A stretch of 13,198 bases of DNA, from contig JAFGJF010000028.1 in NCBI GenBank assembly GCA_016929205.1, positions 1 to 13,198 on the forward strand. The letters are read 5' to 3'. The position numbers were made by a program, and so were the translations under genes. This document shows, one piece after another, positions 1 through 7,641 of this stretch. Source of the DNA: Anaerolineae bacterium (GTDB taxonomy: Bacteria; Chloroflexota; Anaerolineae; JAFGEY01). A model generated the notes under the pieces. It did no database searches. It was not told the DNA's origin and worked only from the letters and a program-made list of their open reading frames with translations. Positions within the stretch are counted from its first letter, which is position 1. Every line of letters begins with the position of its first letter.

Positions 1-651
1 ATGCCCAAGCCGATGTTCGGCGACAACGGCAGCGGTATGCACGTTCACCAAAGCTTGTGGAACGGCGACAACAACGTCTTTTTCGATGAAGCCGGCTATG
101 CCCAGCTTTCGGACACGGCCAAGTACTACATCGGCGGCCTGCTCAAACACGCGCCGGCCCTGTTAGCCATCGTTGCCCCCACAACCAACTCGTATCGTCG
201 CCTGGTGCCCGGCTTTGAGGCACCCGTGAACCTGGCCTACTCGCAGCGCAACCGCTCGGCGGTTTGCCGCATCCCGGTTTACTCCAAGAGTCCCAAGGCC
301 AAGCGCGTTGAATTCCGCGCTCCTGACCCGGCGTGCAACCCCTACCTGGCTTTTGCTGCCTTGCTGATGGCTGGCCTGGATGGCGTCCAAAACCAGATCG
401 ATCCCGGCGAGCCCATGGACAAGGACCTGTACGGCCTGCCGCCCGAGGAAGCAGCCAAGATCAAGCAGGTGCCCGGGTCGCTCGGCGCTGTGCTTAAGGC
501 CCTGGAATCCGATTACGAATTCTTGCTCAAGGGTGACGTGTTCACACTGGATCTGATCGAGGCCTATATTGCCTACAAGCTCGAGTCCGAAGTTGATCCG
601 GTCCGCATGCGCCCGCACCCATACGAGTTTACACTGTACTATGATATCTAG
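1..651 (+). CDS. glnA: Glutamine synthetase, type I (GlnA), C-terminal part, 5' end outside the window
   Basis: ATP-dependent condensation of ammonium and glutamate to glutamine; cytosolic, a dodecamer in this family. The frame is open from the first base and ends at TAG 649-651, so 216 C-terminal residues are visible of a usual ~440-470. Seen in the fragment: the catalytic-core signature [19 protein letters not shown] at residues 1-19, the NRSA flap-type motif near 84-87, RVEFRAPDP near 102-110, and the family's closing LYYDI. Tyr144 lies in [11 protein letters not shown], matching the tyrosine that is adenylylated in enteric GlnA (Tyr397 in E. coli), so control by an adenylyltransferase is possible but not shown here. 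Two hairpins follow the stop. Its closeness to a split glutamate synthase supports a GS/GOGAT role. The gamma-glutamylmethylamide synthetase relatives are the main alternative; the conserved C-terminus favours true GS. Confidence 0.95.
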   Translation: MPKPMFGDNGSGMHVHQSLWNGDNNVFFDEAGYAQLSDTAKYYIGGLLKHAPALLAIVAPTTNSYRRLVPGFEAPVNLAYSQRNRSAVCRIPVYSKSPKAKRVEFRAPDPACNPYLAFAALLMAGLDGVQNQIDPGEPMDKDLYGLPPEEAAKIKQVPGSLGAVLKALESDYEFLLKGDVFTLDLIEAYIAYKLESEVDPVRMRPHPYEFTLYYDI

Positions 652-673
652 ATCGCTTGTTTCCGCTGCTGTA

Positions 674-708
674 GTGGGATCGCGGCAATAGATATGTCGT
701 GATCCCGC
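674..708 (+). terminator. Hairpin 1 downstream of glnA
   Basis: A stem of about 14 pairs (three G-U pairs) closes a 7-base loop ATAGATA, beginning 23 bases after the glnA stop. The left arm is GTGGGATCGCGGCA and the right arm TGTCGTGATCCCGC. No U-run follows, so it may be a 3'-end stabilising structure or a weak terminator rather than a classic intrinsic terminator. Confidence 0.45.
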
Positions 709-740
709 CTGCAAAACACATCTTTGCTCAAGAACGGGAC

Positions 741-767
741 GAGGCCGGGAAAGCATTTCCTGGCCTC
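741..767 (+). terminator. Hairpin 2 downstream of glnA, probable terminator
   Basis: GAGGCCGGGAAA and TTTCCTGGCCTC form a 12-pair stem (one G-U pair) around a 3-base GCA loop. The tail is only GCTGCCTTTGG, so the U-run is poor. It lies between glnA and the kinase promoter and is the best candidate for the end of the glnA transcript. Confidence 0.5.
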
Positions 768-824
768 GCTGCCTTTGGTACGATGGGGCCTAGTTCACTT
801 TTGGAGCAAACGCACCCGGCACGA

Positions 825-861
825 TCGCGCATTTGTGCGAACGATCCGCCTATGCTACAAT
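825..861 (+). promoter_or_regulatory. Promoter of the kinase/regulator pair with a dyad over the -35 box
   Basis: TTGTGC (833-838), a 17-base spacer and TACAAT (856-861) give a sigma-70-like promoter. The TGC just before the -10 box makes it an extended -10 type. The predicted start is near 868, giving a leader of about 43 bases to the ATG at 911. An inverted repeat TCGCGCA-TT-TGTGCGA (825-840, one G-T mismatch) covers the -35 box and could be a repressor site. Confidence 0.5.
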
Positions 862-910
862 AGTTTGGCATAGACATTTTGAATCCTGTATGCTCTGGGA
901 ATCCGATCCA

Positions 911-3235
911 ATGACAGCAACGAATGAACCCAATCCTCAACTGCTCGACGCGCTGGCCAGCCTCAACGAGATCGGTGCGTCAATCAACCGCATCGTACCG
1001 AGAGCCAGTGTCAGCATCCCCCCAGGTATGTCTGCGCCACCGGCAGGCTGGGCCATCAAAGACACACTGCACCTGATCGTCGAGAGCGCGATCAAGGTCG
1101 TGCCCGGTGCATCGGCCGTGATCTATACCTACGATCGTACTGAACAATCCTTTGATCTTGCATCGCGGGTATCTGCTGGAGCGAGTCCTGCGCCAGGGGA
1201 TACGCCTCGGCTAAATGGCATCGGAATGCGAGCCATCGGTCAGCGGCGTCGCGTGCTTTCGTACCAAGAGCGCGATCTCGATATCCATCCCGCTCAGGTC
1301 TATGCTGGAGCCAGATCGCTGGCATGTTTTCCTCTCGTAGTGGCAGACCAACCAGTGGGTGCGCTTTACGTCTCTTTGCATCACGAACGTCATTTCGACA
1401 CCTTTGAACTGCTGGTATTGGAAAACCTCGTCAACCAGGCAGCGATGGCCATTTACCATGCGCGCCGGCTGGCTCACATACAGCGCGACCTTGCGCGCAG
1501 GGAAGAAGAACTGCGCCGGCTGCACCATGCTGGATTGCTCATCTCGGCACGCCCGCGTTTGGAAGAAACACTAGAAGCGATCTTGCAGACGGCCCTCAAG
1601 GTAACCGGCGCGCAGTATGGCATCTTTCGCCTGGTAGATAAGGATGGCTCGAAATTGGTTGCGCGCGCGGTTGCTGGCAAAGAATTGGGGCAGCCTTTTC
1701 TGGAAACACTGCCCGTCGATAGTGCCAGCATTATGGGTTGGGTTGCCCAGCATCGCCAACCTCTCCTGATCCACGATTTACACGCCGCTCCCTGGGTGCT
1801 CATTTATCGCCCACTGTACGCCAACCTGAAAATGCGTTCCGAGTTGGCTGTGCCCCTGGTCGGCGCAAGCGGCCGTCTGGAAGGCGTACTGAACCTGGAA
1901 AGTCCCGAGATCGGCGCGTTTAACGATCAGGACAGCCTGCTGCTGCAAACTCTGGCTACCCAGGCGGTGATCGCCATCCAACAGGTGCGTCTGTTGGACG
2001 CTTTGCAAGGCGTCGCGCAGCGGCTGCTCACCCAGCCTTGCGAGCAGGTTCTGACTCACCTGGTCGAACTGGCTTGCGATCTGCTCAACGCTGCTGCAAG
2101 CGCAATCTGGACTTTACAAGGCGATCGCTTGGTGCTCCAGACAGCCAGTATTGGATATGAACGTGGCGAGCAACTTCCGCTCCACGGCAGCCTGACCGGC
2201 CAGGCGATCTTGAGCAACAGCCCGGTCAAGAGTAACGACGTACGCGCCGACCCACGCTTCCACCGCCCCGATCTGGCGGTCGAACAAGGCTGGAGCAGCG
2301 CCCTCATCGTCCCCATCCAGGCCAGCGACGGCCCGACCAGCGCACAGAATGAGCCGCTTGGCGCATTCAGCGTGTACGGCACACAGGCTGAACCTGGCGA
2401 CCTCGCCGGATCGGAATGGGACGAAAAAGTGCTCACTTGCCTGGCCCACCATGCGGCGCTCGCGGTGCACAACGATACGCGCCAGCAGGCACTGCGCGCT
2501 ATGCAGGAAAAACACGCTGTGGCCGAAACCTTTGCCGCCATCGGTGACATTGCCGCCAACGTACTACATCACTTGAATAATCAAGTAGGTACCATCCCTG
2601 TTCGCGTGCAGGGTATCGAAGACAAATGCCGAGCTACGCTGCTGGCTGATGCGTATTTGGCCGCCAATCTAGGCGAGATCGAACGCAGTGCGCGTGAGGC
2701 AATGGCCTCCGTGCGCAAAAACCTCGATCGCCTGCGTCCCATCCACCTCGCTCCCGTCAAAGTGGCTGACTGCGTCAAGGCAGCCATCGATGGTGCGAAC
2801 CTGTCCGACGACACAAACCTCCAACTACTTGATTTGGACGATCTGCCTGTCGTGATGGCGGGAAAACACAGCCTGACCCTGGTCTTTGCCAACCTGGTGG
2901 AAAATGCAGCAACGGCAATGAAAGGAACAGGCAAAATCATCATTCGTGGTACGGCTGATGACAGTTGGGTTCAGATAGACGTCATCGACGATGGTCCTGG
3001 TATCGATCCTGAATGGCACGAACGCATTTTCGAGTTCAACTTTACAGGACGTCGATCTCGGAACGACAGCGCCCCCTCCCGCGACGGACAGCAGTCTCAC
3101 AGCAAGCTGGGTTTTGGTCTGTGGTGGGTAAGGACTTTGATGATGCGCCTGGGTGGATCAATTGCCGTAGAGAGCGATGGGCACACCGGTACGACGTTTC
3201 ACCTGGCGCTGCCGCGTGTAGAGGAACTGTCATGA
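911..3235 (+). CDS. Soluble sensor histidine kinase with three GAF domains
   Basis: Senses a signal through its GAF domains and passes phosphate to the response regulator encoded next. Using ATG 911 the protein is 774 residues with no membrane segment or signal peptide, so it acts in the cytosol. Order: GAF1 about 45-185, a charged helix (184-206, probable coiled coil), GAF2 about 215-362, GAF3 about 375-520, a dimerisation helix with the H-box LHHLNNQVG (His553 the likely phosphoacceptor, aligned to the HEINNPL type), then the ATPase domain. The ATPase shows N-box NLVENAATA (Asn665), G1 DDGPGID (693-699), an F-box-like IFEFNFTG and G2 GFGLWWV (734-740). ATG 911 has only a weak GGGA in front. 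ATG 890 and TTG 833 are in frame, but TTG 833 lies inside the -35 box. The GAF ligand cannot be read from the sequence. Confidence 0.9.
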   Translation: MTATNEPNPQLLDALASLNEIGASINRIVPRASVSIPPGMSAPPAGWAIKDTLHLIVESAIKVVPGASAVIYTYDRTEQSFDLASRVSAGASPAPGDTPRLNGIGMRAIGQRRRVLSYQERDLDIHPAQVYAGARSLACFPLVVADQPVGALYVSLHHERHFDTFELLVLENLVNQAAMAIYHARRLAHIQRDLARREEELRRLHHAGLLISARPRLEETLEAILQTALKVTGAQYGIFRLVDKDGSKLVARAVAGKELGQPFLETLPVDSASIMGWVAQHRQPLLIHDLHAAPWVLIYRPLYANLKMRSELAVPLVGASGRLEGVLNLESPEIGAFNDQDSLLLQTLATQAVIAIQQVRLLDALQGVAQRLLTQPCEQVLTHLVELACDLLNAAASAIWTLQGDRLVLQTASIGYERGEQLPLHGSLTGQAILSNSPVKSNDVRADPRFHRPDLAVEQGWSSALIVPIQASDGPTSAQNEPLGAFSVYGTQAEPGDLAGSEWDEKVLTCLAHHAALAVHNDTRQQALRAMQEKHAVAETFAAIGDIAANVLHHLNNQVGTIPVRVQGIEDKCRATLLADAYLAANLGEIERSAREAMASVRKNLDRLRPIHLAPVKVADCVKAAIDGANLSDDTNLQLLDLDDLPVVMAGKHSLTLVFANLVENAATAMKGTGKIIIRGTADDSWVQIDVIDDGPGIDPEWHERIFEFNFTGRRSRNDSAPSRDGQQSHSKLGFGLWWVRTLMMRLGGSIAVESDGHTGTTFHLALPRVEELS

Positions 3236-4347
3236 CCTCACAACGACCCCGCGCCTTGATCGTTGAAGACAATCGCGCCTGGCAACAGATCTTGAACGAG
3301 ATGCTAACTGATATGGGGTTGGCCGTCGATCTCGCCAACAGCCTGACCAGTGCCGTTGACCAACTCCGCGCCGTGCCGCACAGGCTGGCCGTCGTCGATC
3401 TCGCCTTGGGCGACGGCGATGTCAACAACCAGGACGGGTTGAGCGTGCTCGACGCCATCCGCAGCCGGGATCCGGGCTGCGTGACGCTGATGCTGACCGG
3501 TTTTGCAACCGTCGAGATTGCCGTTCGCGTTCTGAATGAATTCGGAGCGTTTACCTGCCTGCGCAAAGAGACGTTCGACCGCACCGAGTTTCGTCGCGTC
3601 GTCAGCCAGGCGTTGGTCAGCACGCCTCCCCTGGATACAGGTCGGACACAAGACACTACCATCAGCCAGAACGACACACAACCAGAACAGGAAGAGCCAA
3701 ACGCCGACCAAACCCCGTCCGGGCACGTATTGGTTGTCGAAGACGATGCCGGCTGGCGCAGCATCCTGTCTGAACTGCTGCGCGACGCCGGCTACGAGGT
3801 GCGTCTGTGCAGCAGCTACGGGGAGGCACTGGGCCATCTGCGCCGCGAAACCTTCACCCTGGCCATAATCGATCTGTCACTGGCAGGTCCATCGCTTGGG
3901 GAAGGCGATTTCTGGAACCGCGATCCGCCGTCAGGCGAAAGCCTGGATGGCTACCGCTTGCTCGCTTCCACTCGCGCCAAGGGCATCCCTACCGTCGTTG
4001 TCAGCGGCGTGGCGATGCCAGACGACATCGAAAGTGCTTACGCCAAACACGGTCTGTTTGCTTACCTGCGAAAACAGACCTTTGACCGTCGCACCTTTCT
4101 GCAGACCGTACAAGAGGCCCAGACTGCCTGCCGCGCCGATAGCGCATTGGACTGCCTGACCGAACGAGAGCGGGAGGTATTGGCACTGCTAGCCCAGGGC
4201 ATGACCAATAAAGAAATTGCGGCCGCGTTGGTCATTACCACCAACACTGTCAAACGCCATGTCAAATCCGTCTTTGCCAAACTGGACGTGCACACCCGCT
4301 CGGCCGCCACAGCCAAGGCAGTTGGCTTACAACCGCAAGCAGTCTAA
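3232..4347 (+). CDS. Response regulator, REC-REC-LuxR/NarL-type DNA-binding protein
   Basis: Partner of the upstream kinase: its ATG overlaps the kinase stop as ATGA (3232-3235), so the two are translationally coupled. The protein is 371 residues. REC1 about 7-128 has the acidic pair Glu12/Asp13, phosphoacceptor Asp56, Thr89 and Lys112. REC2 about 165-295 has Glu170/Asp171/Asp172, Asp214, Ser258 and Lys281. Both receivers therefore keep the full catalytic set. A Pro/Glu/Gln-rich linker (131-163) joins them. The LuxR-type helix-turn-helix (305-371) carries LTEREREVLALLAQGMTNKEIA and TVKRHVKSVFAKL, close to consensus. REC2 has a long, Gly/Pro-rich loop after the phosphoacceptor (217-238). Single-receiver NarL/FixJ proteins are about 210 residues, so the second receiver is the odd element. 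Target genes are unknown; glnA and the glutamate synthase operon are the obvious candidates by position. Confidence 0.9.
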   Translation: MTSQRPRALIVEDNRAWQQILNEMLTDMGLAVDLANSLTSAVDQLRAVPHRLAVVDLALGDGDVNNQDGLSVLDAIRSRDPGCVTLMLTGFATVEIAVRVLNEFGAFTCLRKETFDRTEFRRVVSQALVSTPPLDTGRTQDTTISQNDTQPEQEEPNADQTPSGHVLVVEDDAGWRSILSELLRDAGYEVRLCSSYGEALGHLRRETFTLAIIDLSLAGPSLGEGDFWNRDPPSGESLDGYRLLASTRAKGIPTVVVSGVAMPDDIESAYAKHGLFAYLRKQTFDRRTFLQTVQEAQTACRADSALDCLTEREREVLALLAQGMTNKEIAAALVITTNTVKRHVKSVFAKLDVHTRSAATAKAVGLQPQAV

Positions 4348-5099
4348 TAAGCGTACAACAGGCCATAAGGTCGCCGCGATAGTGGGATCAACTTGGTAAA
4401 CGGCTTGTTCAGTATCGTCTCTGGGTCGCGATCGAAATGTGCCGCGTATTCCTGCACGAGACCTCGAACGAGCTGCTTGTCAGTTTCTTCCAACGGCACC
4501 GCGCCAACTTCTTTGCCCAACTGGTAATCGTCCAACTCGCCCTGCACATAGATAACGCCGCCATGCATCCCCGTACCAATGAAATTAGCTTTATGGCGAG
4601 CACCCGACTTGAGCGTCAAGCCCAACACCAGCAGCACCCCGCCGGCCATATACTCGCCCAAAAAGTGCTGCGCCGTGCCGCCAATCACAATCATCGGGCA
4701 TTTATCCTGGTATTCTTTCATGTGGATGCCTACGCGGTAGCCCACGTCGTCACGGATAAAGATCTTGCCGCCGCGCATCGAATGTCCCGTCAGATCGCCG
4801 GCCCGACCGTGGATGATCACCTCGCCGTCGTTCATCGTATTGCCACAGCCGTCCTGGGCATTACCGTGTACGACGATGTGTGGCCCATCCATAAACGCGG
4901 CTAGATCGTTGCCTGGCGTGCCGTGAATGTGGATCTCGATAGGCTGGCACAGATCCGTACCCAGATAGCGCTGTCCATAGACATTGCATAGGTCAACACG
5001 GCCTACGCCCTGTTCCACAGCCTGGCGCAACCGGGCATTCAGTTCGCGATAATGAAGGTCGATCGCATCAATTTGTAACGCCGACTGAACAAGCTCCAT
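4344..5099 (-). CDS. Glutamate synthase domain-3 protein (GXGXG motif), GlxC-like
   Basis: Stand-alone version of the C-terminal right-handed beta-helix domain of the GltB glutamate synthase subunit. In the fused enzyme this domain holds the amidotransferase and FMN domains together and helps form the ammonia tunnel. The protein is 251 residues, typical for separate versions. The Gly-repeat core runs about 55-185, with rungs such as DGEVIIHGRAGDLTGHSMRGG, IVIGGTAQHFLGEYMAGG and FIGTGMHGGVIYVQG, spaced in the usual G-xx-G-xxx-G style. Start ATG 5099 has a strong Shine-Dalgarno AGGAGAGG seven bases upstream (5106-5113). It is the last gene of the operon, 79 bases after the amidotransferase. Its TAG stop (4346-4344) overlaps the TAA of the convergent response regulator (4345-4347). 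Related FwdC/MgsB-type proteins are the alternative, but the neighbours point to glutamate synthase. Confidence 0.9.
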   Translation of the reverse strand: MELVQSALQIDAIDLHYRELNARLRQAVEQGVGRVDLCNVYGQRYLGTDLCQPIEIHIHGTPGNDLAAFMDGPHIVVHGNAQDGCGNTMNDGEVIIHGRAGDLTGHSMRGGKIFIRDDVGYRVGIHMKEYQDKCPMIVIGGTAQHFLGEYMAGGVLLVLGLTLKSGARHKANFIGTGMHGGVIYVQGELDDYQLGKEVGAVPLEETDKQLVRGLVQEYAAHFDRDPETILNKPFTKLIPLSRRPYGLLYAY

Positions 5100-5178
5100 T
5101 GGTAACCTCTCCTAGCCCTGACAAAACCCAAAGTGGATTCAGGCTTCACACACGTTTTCACCTTGGTTACGCTTCACC
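5100..5178 (-). promoter_or_regulatory. Structured spacer between the amidotransferase and domain-3 genes
   Basis: This 79-base gap is the only sizeable one inside the operon. On the transcript AACCAAGGTG (5168-5159) can pair with CACTTTGGGTT (5135-5125), ten pairs with one bulged G, followed by TTTTG. The same AACC, extended as GTAACC (5170-5165), can instead pair perfectly with GGTTAC (5107-5102) beside the Shine-Dalgarno of the next gene. The two pairings exclude each other. No promoter is evident. Confidence 0.3.
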
Positions 5179-6336
5179 CTATGCTGCAACCAGATCGGGC
5201 GTTTGTTCTGCGAAAAGCATATCTTCCGGCTGAAGTGACACTCCCAACCGCCCCACCACCGGCTCGCCGCCCACCGGCTGCCAGGTTCGATCCAAATGCG
5301 GACTGACCAAGCGGATAGGAGCCTCTTCCGAAGCAATATAGAGGACATCGCCCCGCGTCGCAGCGACGAGCGGGCGCAGGCGAATGCGGTCGCTCAGACC
5401 AATCATCTCGCCATGATGGGCTACGATGACCGTAAATGGCCCATTGATCAACAGCCCACCATATACCTGCCGCAAGGTACGATACAAAGACTGCTCTTGT
5501 GGTGACATACGTTCAATCTCGACCCACAATGGCGGAGCCATCACCTTGACCGCGATCTCCACCGGCAGATTGTGACGGCGCATCAAAAAGTCGACAGCAT
5601 AGGCAATCGCCTCGGTATCGGTGCGCATCGTGCAGGCATAACCCTTCATTTCTACGAAACGGCGATTGGCGCCGTAGGACGATATCTCTCCATTGTGCAC
5701 CACCGTCCAGTCGAGCAGTCCGAATGGATGTGCCCCACCCCACCAACCGGGCGTATTGGTCGGGAAACGGTTGTGCGCCGTCCACAGATAACCTTCGTAT
5801 TCCTCAATCCCAAAATACCGGGCGATCTGATCGGGAAACCCCACACCTTTGAACACGCCGACGTTCTTGCCACTGGCATAGATGTACGCTCCCAGATCGG
5901 ACGTATTGACCTGCATCACTTTGGAAACGACGTACTCGGCTTCATCCTGCAATTCGAGGGCTGGATTCTGTGGATCAACCCTCAAAAAGTAGCGGCAAAT
6001 GAGCGGAGCGCCGATCAACTCGGGCATCGGGTTGTGAGGCACCTCTTGAGCGTGAACCCAAACAAAATCCGTTTTCAACAGCAACTCAACCTGATCGCGG
6101 TTTCCCGGTTCGATGTACATCACGTGAAAGGCGTAACAATCCGCATACTCGGGATAACAGCCATAGACGGCGTACCCCGATCCAAGACCGTTTCCGCGCT
6201 CGGTCATATTGACCAGCCCTTTGACAATATCGTGCCCGGAAAACCGCTTGCCGGTCACATCCAAAATGCCAAATACACCACACGCATCGTAAACCTTGTC
6301 ATCACCATAGCGATTTTCATAGGATGTCAAATTCAC
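5179..6336 (-). CDS. Class II glutamine amidotransferase (GltB N-terminal domain type), GlxB-like
   Basis: Hydrolyses glutamine to glutamate and passes ammonia to the FMN synthase subunit. The protein is 385 residues with an Ntn-hydrolase fold. The likely nucleophile is Cys19 in DACGVFGI, preceded by 18 residues, so maturation by removal of a short propeptide is expected if the family rule of an N-terminal cysteine holds. Other class II landmarks: HNRFPTNTPGWWGGAHPF (188-205), the glutamine-binding VVHNGEISSYG (212-222), RTDTEAIAYAV (238-248) and a C-terminal IASEEAPIRLV. Start is GTG 6336 with GGAGG (6342-6346) five bases upstream. An ATG overlapping at 6338 is in another frame and runs straight into a stop. 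It lies 12 bases after the oxidoreductase gene. PurF- or GlmS-type enzymes are excluded by the absence of their synthase domains. Confidence 0.92.
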   Translation of the reverse strand: MNLTSYENRYGDDKVYDACGVFGILDVTGKRFSGHDIVKGLVNMTERGNGLGSGYAVYGCYPEYADCYAFHVMYIEPGNRDQVELLLKTDFVWVHAQEVPHNPMPELIGAPLICRYFLRVDPQNPALELQDEAEYVVSKVMQVNTSDLGAYIYASGKNVGVFKGVGFPDQIARYFGIEEYEGYLWTAHNRFPTNTPGWWGGAHPFGLLDWTVVHNGEISSYGANRRFVEMKGYACTMRTDTEAIAYAVDFLMRRHNLPVEIAVKVMAPPLWVEIERMSPQEQSLYRTLRQVYGGLLINGPFTVIVAHHGEMIGLSDRIRLRPLVAATRGDVLYIASEEAPIRLVSPHLDRTWQPVGGEPVVGRLGVSLQPEDMLFAEQTPDLVAA

Positions 6337-6348
6337 ATAATCCTCCGT

Positions 6349-7641
6349 CTATACCTCTATCCCCTCACCAACAACCAGATGCTTTCGGTAATCCTTGGGC
6401 AGCGAAATCAGGCCAAAATTGCCGGACAACAGATGGTTTTTGAACGGTCTGACATCGACCTCATCCCGGATCAGCCCCGTGTAAATGCCGGCCCGGTCAA
6501 TGTCGCCAATAAACACCCCCCCTACCAGCCGGTGATTGCGCAGCACCAGCTTTTTATAGGTCAAGCTCCCGCGATCATACTCATCCAGAACCTCATACTG
6601 GACATCGTCCCGGGGAGGATCGGTGATCCCTACCGAGATCGTCGGCACGTCACAGATCGACATCGCATTCATTGGAAAACCGCCGCCGTAAACCTTTTCG
6701 TGCCCGGCCATATTGCATCCTGCTACGTGACCCTGGCGGTATGCCGTTGGCCAAATGGCAATCGGACGATCGATATCAGCCAGCATATCATAGGCTTCAA
6801 CACAATCACCGGCGGCATAGACGTTCGGCACACTGGTCTGCATCAACCGATCGACACAAATCCCACGATTGATCTCAATTCCCGACGTTTGGGAAATAAA
6901 CCCCGTGTTCGGACGTACCCCGATGGCAAATACCAATAGATCGCAGTCAATGCGCTCGCCGTCGCGTAAAAGCACATGATCAATGCGGCGGTCTCGACCA
7001 ATGATTTCCTGAACGGTGGTTCCCGTTCGTATCTCGACCCGTTCGCGCCGCAATACGGCCTCAGCCAGCTTGGACGCCGTCTGGTCGAAAATCGTGCTCA
7101 AGATGCGATCGGCGAGTTCAACGACGGTCACTTTGATCCCACGCGCGATCAATGCCTCGACTGTCTTGAAGCCGATTAGCCCGCCGCCGATGACCAGCGC
7201 CGTTTCCACACGACGATCCTGGATGTAACGATCGATACGCCGCGCCTCTTGCCATTTGGTAAACGTGAAAATGCCCTCCAGATCGGATCCGGGCACCGGG
7301 GGAACAAAAGGCTTGCCGCCGCTAGAGATCAACAACCGATCATAGTCCAGCCTGCCGCCACCTTGTAGCGAGAGCGTGTTTTCTTTTGTATCGATCCCAT
7401 CCACTTCGACACCCAACATTGCATTGACATGATTCTTTTCATAAAAATCAGCTGGTCGATAGTTCATCCGGCTTTCGTCTACCAGCCCGCCTAACAGATA
7501 CGAGATCAGTGGTCGAGAATAGACGTGATGCGGCTCATCTGAAACGATTGTAATCGGATTCTCTTGATCGTATTGCCGAATGGCCTCAACGGCACCCACC
7601 GCCGCGGCCGAATTGCCAATGATGACGTGTTTGACTGTCAC
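6349..7641 (-). CDS. FAD-dependent NAD(P)H oxidoreductase of the glutamate synthase operon
   Basis: Pyridine nucleotide-disulfide oxidoreductase-fold flavoprotein, 430 residues, cytosolic. The FAD site is at the N-terminus (HVIIGNSAAAVGAVEAIR, 5-22) with the second FAD motif VYAAGDCVEA (274-283). The nucleotide site is LVIGGGLIGFKTVEAL (149-164). Glu175 at the end of the second strand (VVELADR) usually goes with NADH preference. No CxxC or CxxxxC redox disulfide is seen, so it resembles ferredoxin/rubredoxin reductases and the NirB N-terminus rather than thioredoxin reductase. A C-terminal domain follows from about 325. Start GTG 7641 overlaps the ferredoxin stop (GTGA), with AAGGAG eight bases upstream. 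Inferred role: moving electrons between NADH and the ferredoxin encoded just before it, in place of the GltD small subunit. It is not a GltD homologue with a fused Fe-S domain. Confidence 0.88.
   Translation of the reverse strand: MTVKHVIIGNSAAAVGAVEAIRQYDQENPITIVSDEPHHVYSRPLISYLLGGLVDESRMNYRPADFYEKNHVNAMLGVEVDGIDTKENTLSLQGGGRLDYDRLLISSGGKPFVPPVPGSDLEGIFTFTKWQEARRIDRYIQDRRVETALVIGGGLIGFKTVEALIARGIKVTVVELADRILSTIFDQTASKLAEAVLRRERVEIRTGTTVQEIIGRDRRIDHVLLRDGERIDCDLLVFAIGVRPNTGFISQTSGIEINRGICVDRLMQTSVPNVYAAGDCVEAYDMLADIDRPIAIWPTAYRQGHVAGCNMAGHEKVYGGGFPMNAMSICDVPTISVGITDPPRDDVQYEVLDEYDRGSLTYKKLVLRNHRLVGGVFIGDIDRAGIYTGLIRDEVDVRPFKNHLLSGNFGLISLPKDYRKHLVVGEGIEV

Noticed and set aside
163..756. A 197-codon - strand open frame opposite glnA
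   Set aside because: It is antisense to highly conserved glutamine synthetase motifs and has no family signature.
3013..3231. Upstream extension of the response regulator frame into the kinase gene
   Set aside because: It overlaps the kinase ATPase domain out of frame; the receiver starts right after ATG 3232, which overlaps the kinase stop.
5572..6939. A 455-codon open frame on the + strand opposite the amidotransferase and oxidoreductase genes
   Set aside because: It runs across two well-supported genes and their 12-base gap, has no recognisable domain and no Shine-Dalgarno. It arises from codon bias on the opposite strand.
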